Assembly (NCBI GenBank): GCA_027704905.1
Contig: CM051018.1
Location: forward strand, 15,658,028 to 15,722,027
Origin: Muraenolepis orangiensis
Taxonomy: Eukaryota > Chordata > Actinopteri > Gadiformes > Muraenolepididae
Length of the DNA stretch: 64,000 bases
Direction of reading: 5' to 3'
Positions 1-22,766 of this stretch are shown here, piece by piece (the first letter of the stretch is position 1; each line of letters begins with the position of its first letter). Made by a program: the position numbers and the translations under genes. Under the pieces are notes generated by a model. That model was not told where the DNA came from. It did not search any database and saw only the letters and a program-made list of their open reading frames with translations.

Positions 1-121
1 AATGCAAAGCCCCCCTGCCCCACCTGCCCCCCCTAATGTGGTTATATAAGTGGCATGGCAGTGCGCGATACAACGTATGTTCCTCATTGATAAAACAGCT
101 GCCAGTAGCTGCACCGGCCGA

Positions 122-302
122 GGGGGGGGGGGGGGGGGGGGGGGGGGTGGCATGTCCTCCCTGAGATAAGTAAAAGACGAGCAGGTCTAATCACCACTTA
201 GAACAGAGAGAGAGAGAGAGATCAGGCCTCTCGGAAATGACCCCCCCCCCCCCCCCCACACTCCACTAAAAACAGTGCACACACACACACACACACACAC
301 AA
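122..302. repeat. Cluster of short mononucleotide and dinucleotide runs
   Basis: Poly-G of 26 bases (122-147), (AG)n near 203-221, poly-C of about 17 (241-257) and (CA)n at 279-302, within intron 13 of cfap46. No gene is seen from 1 to 638. Confidence 0.9.
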
Positions 303-638
303 AAACACAAGAACCCCCAAACAATTTTTTTGGAGTTGTGGCTTTGTTGTTCGAAAGCATTGCCCCACAGACGACTACAAAAGAAACAGGGAACGAAGGT
401 GACCAGCGTCAGCACATCCAGTGCCATCGCCCCTTAGGGCTGCCCCACCCCACCCTCTCTGTTGTTGTTCGTATTCAAATCTCGACCCCTCTGTATCTTA
501 CATTAACCTTTAAAAAGACACTCGAGACCCACAGCCCTTCAGTTTGAATCAGAACGTCTCTGTGACTCAGAGAAGGGCTCCAAGTTTCCTGGAGGTGTTT
601 GGACAAGAAGACGGTATGAGCAGAGGTAAAGGTCTCAC

Positions 639-12628
<11,990 letters not shown>

Positions 12629-12844
12629 TTCGTTTTTAAAGAGTTAGCGAAGTCTTCTTAAACCCACACAGTGTTGAATAAATACAAACAAATGGAATAT
12701 ATATATATAGTCAAATACGTTTGGACATTGTAGTATAATTTCTACTCGGGTGGAATAAGAATCTTTCTCAGAGGTCCGGATACTAAGTTCAATATCTTTA
12801 TCGAACAAAGCATCAAATGAAACCATCTACTGCAGCAAGATGAT

Positions 12845-13213
12845 GCCAATTGGTGCCAATTCGCAGACTGGCGACGCGCTCCTCTGCCAAACATTATATG
12901 GAAAATAGCATCATAAACATCGACTACTCCTATTGGTCAAAGTAAACAAACAGCAACTAATACTATTGGTCTGAGAGGTACAACCAGTATCCACTACTCT
13001 TGTTGGTCACGGTGTCTTCATTGTCACGTCACAAGTTTACAAGCTCAAACCCCCGGGGGGGGTCGTATCCCTGGCAACGCCCTTTGGTCGCCTCAACACG
13101 GATAGTGTTTTAGGTTTATACTTAGGGTATAAAAATACACTACAACATCCGACACATCAAAATAGATCCTGAACTGCCCACTGGGTTGTCATTGTTGAGC
13201 GTTTCTTAGCAAC
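12845..13213 (-). promoter_or_regulatory. Probable cfap46 promoter: CCAAT boxes and X-box-like motifs
   Basis: Upstream of the cfap46 ATG there are CCAAT pentamers on the coding strand at 12932-12936 and 12965-12969, a related CCAAC near 13003, and two further ATTGG/CCAAT matches around 12847-12862. The three at 12.93-13.01 kb sit in imperfect direct repeats. At 13065-13078 is GTATCCCTGGCAAC, which matches 11 of 14 bases of the idealised RFX X-box GTTGCCATGGCAAC. At 13201-13213 is a second, weaker match, GTTTCTTAGCAAC. RFX factors drive many ciliary genes through such sites. The transcription start is not visible. Confidence 0.45.
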
Positions 13214-13400
13214 GGGAAGCAAACTACGGTAACTAGAAAGGTTCAATTGTGGTACCGCTTTTGTGACACCTGACTCTTACAATTCATTCCCTCTGTGGGT
13301 TGTAAATAAACATTTGTGCTCGTTAGTATTAGCACATATTTAACTTGTTGATTTTTACTTCTTCAAATTAAAACAACTACAAAAGGATGTACAGGATACA

Positions 13401-13461
13401 CACACATGCAGACAGACAGACAGACAGACAGACACACACACACACACATACACACACACAT
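13401..13461. repeat. (CAGA)n then (CA)n microsatellite
   Basis: Compound array just upstream of the cfap46 promoter region. Apart from this and a minus-strand family B LINE scrap at 13625-13740, I see nothing in 13214-13790. Confidence 0.93.
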
Positions 13462-13789
13462 TTGATTAGGATAGCGATTTTTCTTTTTTTTCTGGGTGTA
13501 TATCGTTCTTGTGTATGTGAGTTGCAGTATAATGTGGATGGTGCTATGTGTTATAGTGACTATGACCATGTACCGATAGTCCATGTTTTGGTCTATCTTT
13601 TATAATCATTAAAAGGCCTAGTGGCTCTTCAAGATTCAAGAATTTAATTAAAGTACAATGGAATTACTCCCTATTGTCTCCTGCATTCTGAAATTCATAG
13701 CATCATGAATACAGTGCAGTAACTGTAATGAGTAAGTATTTTTTTATTATTTTTTTTGTTATTGTTTTAACTTCTTATTTTATCCTGAG

Positions 13790-13968
13790 GGAAATTAGTT
13801 GTCTGCATTTGACCCATCTTAGTGTTAGGAGCAGTGGGCAGCCATTAGTACCGCGCCTGGGGGTGCCTTGCTCAAGGGCACTTAGGCAGTAACCTGGTGT
13901 TTCTGGGTCTTGAACCGGCAACCTTGCGGCTCCCAAGCCAAGGCCTTATCCACTGAGCTACTGCCCCC
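13790..13968 (-). mobile_element. tRNA-derived SINE
   Basis: On the minus strand it starts GGCAGTAGCTCAGTGGATAA, a good pol III A box (TAGCTCAGTGG). GGTTCAAGACC follows 33 bases on as a B box. The body is GCCCTTGAGCAAGGCACCCC-like, a sequence found next to tRNA-type heads in fish SINEs. No cloverleaf can be completed, so it is not a tRNA gene. Confidence 0.65.
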
Positions 13969-14638
13969 CCCTAAATGTGGGCCCCCCCCCCCCCCCTATG
14001 TTATACTTATCTGAACCACATAATACTGCTTTTTATTCACACCACTGACACAGTCTTTGTGCCCAGACAGCCAGACTTTTAATTGTTGTTGTGACATTAA
14101 CACGTTCCTGAGGGATTTTCCGTAGCCTAATCATATTCAAAGCCTTCACTCTGTAAACTCAAAGGACATGCCTGGATTATGTAGAGATTTAGTTAACTAA
14201 AACCAACACTAACTTTGGTGGACTGAATAGATACACACTATTTCTGGCTATTATTAGTTCACATGTTGTATTTGTTTTGGTTTTATATTGTGTATGTTAT
14301 ATTTATTTTAGATATGAAGCCCCAAAACAATGGTTTTCTTTAAAAATGAAAACACTGTTCCTATGAACAACACATTTAATATCAATTTCCAATCCAGATC
14401 CCTGCCAGCAGCATGGGCACACCTATCAGAGAGCAAAGACAGGTCACATGGCACCTGACACCACATCACATGACTCACCTCAACATCTATTGCAGAGCGT
14501 CAACAAGCATTATGATGAGTGTGGGATTATTTGATATATAATCTGTTATTGGGTTTTTTTCTCCCCGCAATGTTTCCGGGATACAGCCTATTACAATTGA
14601 ACCAAAATGGATCTAATCATTTTAGCATACCTCTATAC

Positions 14639-16023
14639 CAGGGGTTCTCAAACTTTTTGTTTCTGCGGACCACTATTTATCATCAAGGATTTTCGCGGAC
14701 CACCTCATATGCAAACCGTAAAAATAAGTACATATAAACGTAGTGTTAAAACACAGATATTTTTTTATAGTTAATTATAGACAATCAAAAGTAAATTGAA
14801 GCCTATCTGATACTTTTGTTGCACGTGTGACCGGTGTCTGTCTGCGTTGTGTCTGTTTCTCAAAGAGGACGGCGGACAACTTCTTTTTTTCTTTTGGTTC
14901 TTGACCATATGTTCAAATCTGCATCCACTCATAGAACACAACAGCTGCATCAGTGAACATGAACTGCAGCTTCAGCTCTTTCAACATCCGATTGTATCCA
15001 TGTACAATAAGGAAACAATAAATAAAATAACAGATTTTGTGCAATTATAGGCTAATTAAACTCAAAACAACCATGTTACACACGCACAGCAAGTCCAGTG
15101 GAAACAAATAATCTTATCAATCACACAGAATATAAAATGAATTAACATAAACGTGTGTAATAAGGAAATAATAAATAAAATAACTGATTTTGTGCAATTA
15201 TAGGCAAATTAAACTCAAAACAACGCACACGCACAGCAAGTCCAAGCTAACCTTATCACTCAGCTAATGAGATGGATGATGTTGCTTCGCAGACGTCAAC
15301 ATCTGGATGTCAGTTTCCAGCGATGACAGCTTCAATCTGAGATCTGGTTCAATGTTAAGTCAGTTCCGATATTTTGTCTTCAACGAGACCAGTGATGAAA
15401 TCCCGACTCACAGAGGTAAGTGGTAGGAAAGGGCATAAGAAACATCAAGGCCTTGTCGGACAGCTCTAGGTATTCTGAAGCAGCTTTTAGCCAAAAGGCA
15501 GGCAGGCATCTCTGAGAAAAATCCACTTTTAAAGCACTGTCACAGGACAGTTCAACAAGGCTGTCTTGCTCTCTGTACGTAAGGTTTGAGAGGATGTCAT
15601 CGTCCAGAGGCGCAAATGGATTTCTGATCCAGTTCGCAGTTGTGTCAGGGATAGGGAAGTACATCCGTAGCTGTGTTTTCAAACTGTGCAAGTGCTCCCT
15701 GACGTCATTTTTCACATTATTTGGAAGCTGCATTTCCGCGGTGTCCAAAAAATCGGATAGGTTTGCAAACGAGTCATAGTTTGACTGCACACACAGGCAG
15801 TTTGTCATTTTTACAACAAATACACACTTGCAACTGATAACACTGGCAATGATTTTATATGTATTACTATTCAAATATATTCGATGGAGCAAGTCACATA
15901 TGAGGTGGTCTCCGAAAATCCTTGATAATAAAAAGTGGATTTTATTCAGCTTTTTTCCACGGACCACCTGCAGTACCTCCGCGGACCACCAGTGGTCCGC
16001 GGACCACAGTTTGAGAACCGCTG
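14639..16023 (-). mobile_element. hAT DNA transposon, 1,385 bp, perfect 8-bp TSD
   Basis: The target duplication CTCTATAC flanks it at 14631-14638 and 16024-16031. Terminal inverted repeats are CAGGGGTTCTCAAACTTTTT and, inverted at the right end, CAGCGGTTCTCAAACTGTG. The GCGGACCAC motif recurs near both ends. Inside are a broken transposase C-terminus (15264-15815, minus) and a direct duplication of about 90 bp (15004-15095 and 15156-15245). The length is well below an autonomous hAT, so this is an internally deleted copy. The intact TSD suggests a fairly recent insertion. Confidence 0.9.
15264..15815 (-). pseudogene. hAT transposase C-terminal fragment, frameshifted
   Basis: Reads NYDSFANLSDFLDTAEMQL, DTTANWIRNPF, LVELSCDSALKVDF and FWLKAASEYLELSDKALMF, then LMPFPTTYLCESGF. 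The last is the hAT dimerisation (hATC) signature also seen in ZBED5/SCAND3-type domesticated transposases. One extra base after CESGF throws the frame off. SLVSLKTKYR and LRLKLSSLETDIQMLTSAKQ follow in the other frame, up to a TAG at 15264-15266. The N-terminal BED finger and catalytic core are missing, so it is not functional. Confidence 0.85.
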
Positions 16024-16067
16024 CTCTATACAATGTATTAATGTATTATTCTGTGAGAACACACATA

Positions 16068-16106
16068 AACTCAACAGCTGAACCCAATGGGTTCAGCTGT
16101 TGAGTT
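16068..16106. repeat. Perfect 19-bp inverted repeat, 1-nt centre
   Basis: Left arm AACTCAACAGCTGAACCCA (16068-16086), single A, right arm 16088-16106 exactly complementary. Weaker pairing of ACACAT-like and GACGTGTG flanks could extend the stem. It lies 36 bp outside the right TSD of the hAT element. Confidence 0.95.
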
Positions 16107-16959
16107 GACGTGTGCCCTAGCTATCACATGCACAATGCCTCTCAGTCATAACGGATCAAAGCAAAAGAGCAGGAAGGGAAATTAATCCAGGTGAATGTTA
16201 AATAGGATAGCATACTGATGGCGTAGGATAGCATACTGTTGCATTATTTGCAGCCTTCCGGGATAACACAATTCAAGCTAAACCCTGAGATGGTAAATTA
16301 ATTAATTATTGATCAATATTCCCAAATGATGATTAATGAATAATTAAAAATATGTAGCAGCATAACTTTTACTGTAGGGGCCCACACAGACACTAATGGT
16401 AGTTAACCAAATGGTTATTGCAAGAGGTCCTGCCCCCAACCACATACTGACTGTGTCAGTGTGCAAAACACACGTCCCATTAAAGTTTAATGCACGCATA
16501 CACTGCATCTCGTTTGACTCTGGGGCAAAACATTTCATCTATGATTGAAGAGCCAAACAGATGTGTTCCGTAGCCTTATGTTAACAAAACACATTCGTCA
16601 ACGACGAAAAGAACCAGATGACAGAAAAATGTTGCGTCATCTATCAAGTGCATTCAACACACAGTGGCCTGAGTATTCTGAGGAACTGAGGTTGTGCGAC
16701 TTAATTACAAACATTTGAATTCCTTTCCATCTCACCCCCTCATTGGTAGATGATGAGGTGATTGGTCAGTACAGGCAAGTCCGGTAGTTGTTGTGTTTCA
16801 CACAGATGTAGTTGAATATATTTTTACTTCGGTCAATTAACCGTCACTGTAAGAAAGCGTAGGTTAAACCTAAAATGTCTGTCTCATTTGATCATATGAT
16901 CATATGATGAGTGACTGGTCAGGAGAAACACAAACCTTTTTCATGGCATTTTTATCATG

Positions 16960-17240
16960 TCATTATATTGTACATGTTTTATTTACTAGCACAGCAACAA
17001 CATAAACGTACTACATTACACTATTATACTTTGCTGGACTTTCTGGACTCATCAGAGTTCATGCACTGTTCTGCACTGTACTGCACTGTATTCATGATGC
17101 TGCTGCACTACTGGCACTTTAAATGCTTTGTAATTTGTTTGCACAATTCAATAAATTTACATATCACCAATATATCACATTTCACATATCACCATATCAC
17201 TTTGTTGCTTGAACTGAATTCTGGGGGGTAAAATGGGGGG
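16960..17240 (+). mobile_element. LINE family B 3' fragment
   Basis: Contains TACTTTGCTGGACTTTCTGG, CTGCACTGTACTGCACTGTA, TTCATGATGCTGCTGCACTA and TGGCACTTTAAATGC, matching the 3' UTR of the LINE at 40855-42165. The stretch 16107-16960 has no recognisable gene. Confidence 0.65.
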
Positions 17241-18023
17241 GGGGGAATGGGGGGGATCATTGTTCATTTGCATATGCTACCCACATTGTAATGGTACAAA
17301 GCTGGTGGAAAATCAACAAACTATTCCTTTAAGAGTCATTCTTATTAGGATAGCGACAATTAATGGCTTGATTTACAGTCTTGGCTGATTTGTCATCTTT
17401 TCTCATGACTCATCCGTCTGCCTTGGTAGCCTGTAGCTAACATACACATGTCTTGTCACGTGTAATGCTGACTCATGATTAGCAATGCTATGTTCAGGTT
17501 TTTTTTGCATGAACTTGTGGCTCCCTAGAGATTTCTCTAATCCAAATCTATAAAGATGTGCATGAAGGTGACAGTGCTGACTTTCAAGATGATTTCAGTT
17601 TGTCAATCCACAAGATTAGAGTGGAGTCTCTGAAATGGATCTGGACTGCCAGGACAGCTGGACTGTGTGGGACCCACCTTCTCTCTTATCTACATAAGCA
17701 TGTGTTCTGAAGACTGACAGACTTTTAAGACTCTCCCATGGTCTTACTGCAGGCGACAGATGATGAGGAAATAAGGAGGTTGCAAATTAGTTAATTTGAT
17801 CGCAGGCTGTGTGCTCATCACTGAAACTGAAACCAAACGCAATGCTTCAAATCATGCATGTCCTCAATCCCTGAAGATATATGAGTAGATATTAGATTAG
17901 ATTAGATTCAAATTGATTGTCATTGCACAGCACAAGTACAGCGTACAGCGAAAATAATTTAGCATCTAACCAGCGTGCAAATGTTGCAGTAAAGTGCATG
18001 GTAATATAATTTACAGTTTCAAT

Positions 18024-18503
18024 TTACAGGTTAAAAGACAGTCTACTAGGTATTAAGTGGGATATGAGCATACTAATAGGTATATATATATATACAGGTA
18101 AGTAAGTAAATTTATATAAATGTAAATGTATGAGCATATATATAAATGTATAGCATACTCTACGTCTTGGTGGTGCAGATTTCAGGGAGATGACAGCTGA
18201 GGGGAGGAAGCTGTTCCTAAGCCTGCTTGACTTGGAAAAAAGGCTTCTATAGCGCCTCCCGGAGGGGAGGAGGGCTAACAGTCCATGGTTGGGGTGAGAG
18301 GGGTCATCCACTATTTTTTGTGCCTTCCTCATACACTGTTTGTGGTGGGTAGTGTTTATTGCAGGGAGGGGTAATCCAACGATGCTTTGGGCGGTTTTCA
18401 CCACCCTCTGCAGCGCTTTCTGATCAGAAACAGTGCAGTTGTCGTACCACACTGTGATGCAGTTGGTGAGGATGCTTTCAATTGCACACCGGTAAAAATT
18501 CAC
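18024..18503 (-). pseudogene. LINE family A ORF2, C-terminal part
   Basis: Reads NFYRCAIESILTNCITVWYD, DQKALQRVVKTAQSIVGLPL and HGLLALLPSGRRYRSLF, then SFLPSAV. This is the end of an L2/CR1-type ORF2 as found in fish; the same end block recurs at 41391-41723. It continues into the 3' UTR. Confidence 0.8.
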
Positions 18504-18569
18504 CAGAATCTGAGGTGACAGGTGGGCTTTCCTCAGTCTCCTCAGGAAGAAGAGACGCTGATGAGCCTT

Positions 18570-18860
18570 CTTTACCAGTGAGGCAGTATTGAACCAGGAG
18601 AGGTCCTCGGAGATGTGGACCCCCAGGAATTTGAAGCTGGAGACACGCTCGACCTCCGCTCAGTTGATGAGGATGGGGGCGTGTGCGCCAGCTCTGGTCT
18701 TCCTGAAGTCGACGATGAGCTCCTTGATCTTCTTGGTGTTGAGGGCCAGGTTGTTGTCAGCGCACGGACACCACCGTTGTTGTTGGCAAACTTGATGATG
18801 GTGCAGTCGTGGGTGAAGAGGGAGTAGAGGAGAGGGCTCAGCACACAGCCTTGTGGAACG
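18570..18860 (-). pseudogene. LINE family A reverse transcriptase motif C region, catalytic loss
   Basis: Starts LSPLLYSLFTHDCTIIKF, which in active relatives continues ADD. Here the codons read ANN, followed by a frame slip. Loss of both motif C aspartates removes polymerase activity. Confidence 0.75.
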
Positions 18861-18928
18861 TCGGTGTTTAGGGTGAGGGTGGAGGAGGTGAGATGGTCTA
18901 ACCTGACTGACTGGGGTCTGTTGGTTAG

Positions 18929-19675
18929 TTAGTCTAATAACCAGTTACAAACTGAGGGGTAAATGTCAAGGTTCTTGGTTTCCATGAGGTCACCAACTTT
19001 GAAGATGAGTTTGGAGGGGATGATGGTGTTAAATGCTGAACTGAAGTCTATGAACAGCATTCTCACGTGGGTGTTACTCTCATCCAGGTGGAAGAGAGTG
19101 AAGAGCTGAGGAAATGGCATCCTGTTCTCACGGTAGGCAAATTGGTATTTATCCAGTGAGGGTGACAGGCCAGATTTGAGGTGAGCCAGGACCAGCCTCT
19201 CGAAGCACTTCATGATGATGGGGGTGAGTGCAACAGGGTGGAAGTCGTTGAGGCTCTCTGCAGAGGAGTGTTTTGGCACTGGCACAATGGAGGTGGTTTT
19301 AAAGCACACGGGGACAACTGCCTGAGCGAGTGACGTGTTGAAAATGTCAGTAAGGACCTCGGTCAGCTGCTCAGCGCAGTTCCTGAGCATGCAACCGGGG
19401 ATGCCATCAGGACCAGCTGCCTTATGCACATTTGTTGCCGCACATGCCGCACGCATGTCTGTGGGGGATAGGGTGAGGGGTTGGTGGTCAACGGGGAGAG
19501 TAGCCCTGGTGGGCAGTTCGGGGTTGTTCCGGTCGTAGCGGGCAAAACAATTATTGAGTTTGTCAGGGAGGGATGAGTCAGTGGTTGGGGGGGAGTTGTT
19601 GGAGGATTTACAATCCGTGATGGCCTGGGTGCCCTGCCACATGCGTCGGGGATGCGTTGTTGAAGTGGTCTTCAA
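18929..19675 (-). pseudogene. LINE family A reverse transcriptase, N-terminal/palm
   Basis: A 248-residue open segment: RRMWQGTQAITDCK, then a linker, KAAGPDGIPGCMLRNCAEQL, SLAQAVVPVCFKTTSIVPVP, the LNDFHPVALTPIIMKCFERL block and FIDFSSAFNTI (motif A Asp present). RRMWQG...TDCK is the linker between endonuclease and RT in fish L2-like elements. Upstream (19676-19925) the frame is broken. Confidence 0.82.
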
Positions 19676-19925
19676 CCCTGAGCTTGTGGTTGAGCTTGGC
19701 CAGCTTGAAGCCCTTTTTCAGATTAGCCCTGGCTAAACAGTAGGCCAGTGCATTGCCCGATCTAAAAGCAGTGTCACGTGCCTTTAGGAGTAGGCGGATC
19801 TATCTGTTCATCCACGGCTTCTGCTTGGGGAATGTTGTGATCTGTTTGAGGGTGGTGACAGTGTCAATGCTGGAGTTGATGTAATCCAAAACAGGAGGCG
19901 TAGGAGTCGATGTCGGTGTGAGAGT

Positions 19926-20495
19926 CTAGGGTAGACTTGGAGGCAAACAGGCTCCAATCCGTGTGTAGAAACCGGTTCTGGAGTCTGCTCCCTCAGGCCA
20001 CACTTTGACTGTCATAACGGTGGGCTTCACACGCTTGATGAGTGGCGTGTACTTAGGCAGCATGAACAAAGAGACATGATCACCCTGCCCAAGGTGGGGG
20101 AGGGGGACGGCTTTGTAAGTATCAGCCTTGTTGGTGTAAACATGGTCTAATGTTCTCTCTCCTCTTGTGGAGCAGGAGACATGCTGGTAAAATTTGGGGA
20201 GCACAGTCTTTAAGTTGGCATGATTTAAATCACCTGCAATAATAAAGGCTGCCTCTGGGTGGGAGTTCTGCTGTTGGTTAATAGCAGAGTACAGTTCCTT
20301 CATAGCTAGCTTAGTGTTAGCATCTGGAGGTATGTAAGCCGCCGTTATAATGGTGGCTGTAATTTCCCTGGGTTGGTAAAAGGGTCTACATTTAACCATT
20401 AAGTATTCTACGTTTGCAGAGCAGTGGCTCTCAATGGTGGTAGTGTCTGTGCACCAAGCCTTGTTAGTATAAATACACAAACCTCCCCTACACAC
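19926..20495 (-). pseudogene. LINE family A endonuclease (APE-type)
   Basis: A 189-residue open segment with GGLCIYTNKAW, EYLMVKCRPFYQPREI, TAAYIPPDANTKLAMKELYS, AAFIIAGDLNHANLK, CSTRGERTLDHVYTN and LGQGDHVSLF. The GDLN, LDHV and GDH positions correspond to APE endonuclease active-site blocks. Only the N-terminal catalytic Asn/Glu part is missing or degraded. Confidence 0.82.
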
Positions 20496-21118
20496 AAACC
20501 CCTGTCTGCTCTGTGTAGAGTAAGCCCCGTTAGCTCAATAGCACTGTCGGTGATTCCGCTGTTTCCTTAATCCGTTTATGGTTGATAATCTGCAATTCAT
20601 CAATTTTGTTCGCCAGAGATTGTACGTTGGTGAGGATAACACTGAGTAGTGGCGGGCGATGTGGGTTAGCTCTCAGCCTAGCATGTAGCACGTAGCCCTC
20701 CGCGGCTTCCTCTCCTGTGTTTATGTGTCTTTCTGACATAGCTTGACCTCTGGATTGCTTTTCTTGCACACAGTTAAATCAGACCTGAAACTCCCCTGGA
20801 TTGGAAGCCTAATGCTTTCAAGGGCTGACCCTCTGGCACACAAAACCCCTCTCTCATACGTGCCAGGGTTTTCAAAACCTGCAACTCGTTAGCATGCTGC
20901 TATTGCCTGTTTGGCAATTATAGCGTTCCGGGAGTTGGGTATACATTTTGGCATACCAATTAGAGGCTCCCTTATATGCGTGTGAAGTGTATGTATCCTT
21001 GTACAGAGATTAGAGCCATTAACATAAAGTGGGAGATGTATCCGTATGCTAACAAGATTACAATTAATTAGCCTACAGTAGTTTATCATTGCTATGATAA
21101 ACAACTGTATGAGTGGTT

Positions 21119-21177
<59 letters not shown>
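21119..21177. repeat. (GT)n microsatellite
   Basis: About 29 GT units. The surrounding 20771-21640 otherwise shows no gene. Confidence 0.96.
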
Positions 21178-21178
<1 letters not shown>

Positions 21179-21644
21179 CAGATTGGTTAACGTTAGCGTC
21201 ATGTTCCTTGTAATCCAGAATGACCTCTGTAGCAAATAAATAAACAAAAAGGGAAGTCTTCCCCGATTTACTTGAGTTAGCTCCGAGGCGTTTGATCCGT
21301 TGTACTGTAATTACTCTATAGCTTTTAATTAAAAACACTCTGGATGTACTTCATCTGATGGGGGCTGAGCAGCCTGTCAAGGCTTATTAAGCCTTGGTGT
21401 GGCCATGCCCGACACGGCCCGTGGATGATAAATGACTGTGTTCCGGTTCGCAGGCTGTGTTTGACTTGACTTTGTTTAGATGGCTCATGGGGATACGGAT
21501 TGATTGGTCTACTGTACTTCCGTCGCTGCCGTGTCCCCGCTGTGTCCCCCCCCCCCCCCCCACCTCCCCCCGTCCTAGCATTCTTCATTAAGCCACGCTC
21601 ACACCACCCATTGACAAGCATCAAAGACCACTTTGCTGGCAGAG

Positions 21645-21896
21645 ATGGCTATCAGTGAGCTGCTCCTCCTCATCGCATTGATCGAGGCATCCAGCGGATT
21701 TCATGTCACTCCTTTTTCTCCTGCGCTTAGTCCACGTCAAGCGTTTGGGATTTCCCCCCGCACTGCAGACGGTCGATTGGACGGCCAATTTGGAGTCTGT
21801 TCCCAGAGCTCCATGTCCCCACCCTCGACAAGCTTGTTCTCGGCCCAGTTGATCTCAACGCAGGGACTTCAGATTCCTGAACACTATAGGCGCTAA
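21645..21896 (+). CDS. Short ORF with signal-peptide-like start, unidentified
   Basis: From an ATG in good context (GAGATGG), 83 codons. It begins MAISELLLLIALIEASSG, with a hydrophobic core and a small-residue cleavage-like site. It continues as a Ser/Pro-rich stretch (FHVTPFSPALSPRQAFGISP) with one Cys and ends IPEHYRR before TAG/TAA. It is not built from simple repeat. I recognise no family. It could be a first exon, a small secreted protein, or chance. Confidence 0.2.
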   Translation: MAISELLLLIALIEASSGFHVTPFSPALSPRQAFGISPRTADGRLDGQFGVCSQSSMSPPSTSLFSAQLISTQGLQIPEHYRR

Positions 21897-22108
21897 ACTT
21901 GGGTGTGATTCTTGAAGCTGTGATCGGTCTTAATATATATGTGCATTTTCAAGGTTTATTTACGTTTATAGCACCATTCAAACACAAGGCCATTCATAGG
22001 GCTCGAATTTAATGTCAAAACATTAAAAGGAGAATCATTAATAATAATCACTATATCTATATATACCTTTTTGTATTGTGTGCATTGTGTGCGAGTACGG
22101 TAAGACAA

Positions 22109-22258
<150 letters not shown>

Positions 22259-22651
22259 GAGACAGCAGGTTGTGCAGGCGGAGCTACCGTATGTCTAGTA
22301 GCACTGGATCAAAAGCATGACCCCACTCCCCCCCTCCCCCTGCCCCCCTTGCCTCCGGTGGAAGCACTGAACCTTCCTCTCTCGTTCTCTTGCTCACTGC
22401 GCCTCAGCCTTTGATTTGGTCATCATCACCAGTCATCATCTACAGGCTTTTTGCAATACAACCTATTCATTAAGAAATATATCTAGTCTATCATCTTGTC
22501 AGACTAACTGCAACAAGAGCAACATGTTGCAGTGAGCATTTTTCACACTGGTGAAAGGGCAGCAACTGAACGAGTTCTAAAACAATACTATAAAAATACT
22601 TTATACAATAAAGTTCATAAGTTCATAGTGCGGTCACTTCAAAATAAGAGA

Positions 22652-22766
<115 letters not shown>

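Larger units (their letters stand above)
17885..20770 (-). mobile_element. L2/CR1-like LINE, near full length, inactive (family A)
   Basis: In 5' to 3' order on the minus strand: an N-terminal piece with LTNVQSLANKIDELQ (20769-20530); an APE endonuclease segment with TAAYIPPDANTK, FIIAGDLNHA and TLDHVYTN (20495-19926); RT with KAAGPDGIPGCML, SLNDFHPVALTPIIMKCFER and MLFIDFSSAFNTIIP (19675-18929); RT motif C region LLYSLFTHDCTIIKF (18844-18760); a thumb/C-terminal part with CAIESILTNCITVWY (18503-18024); then a 3' UTR with a (TCTAA)n tail at about 17885-17910. Several frame breaks separate these. The catalytic F-A-D-D is F-A-N-N, so it cannot retrotranspose. Confidence 0.85.

Noticed and set aside
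13900..13968. Possible tRNA gene
   Set aside because: A and B boxes are present, but no cloverleaf arms or acceptor stem pair. It is better read as a SINE head.
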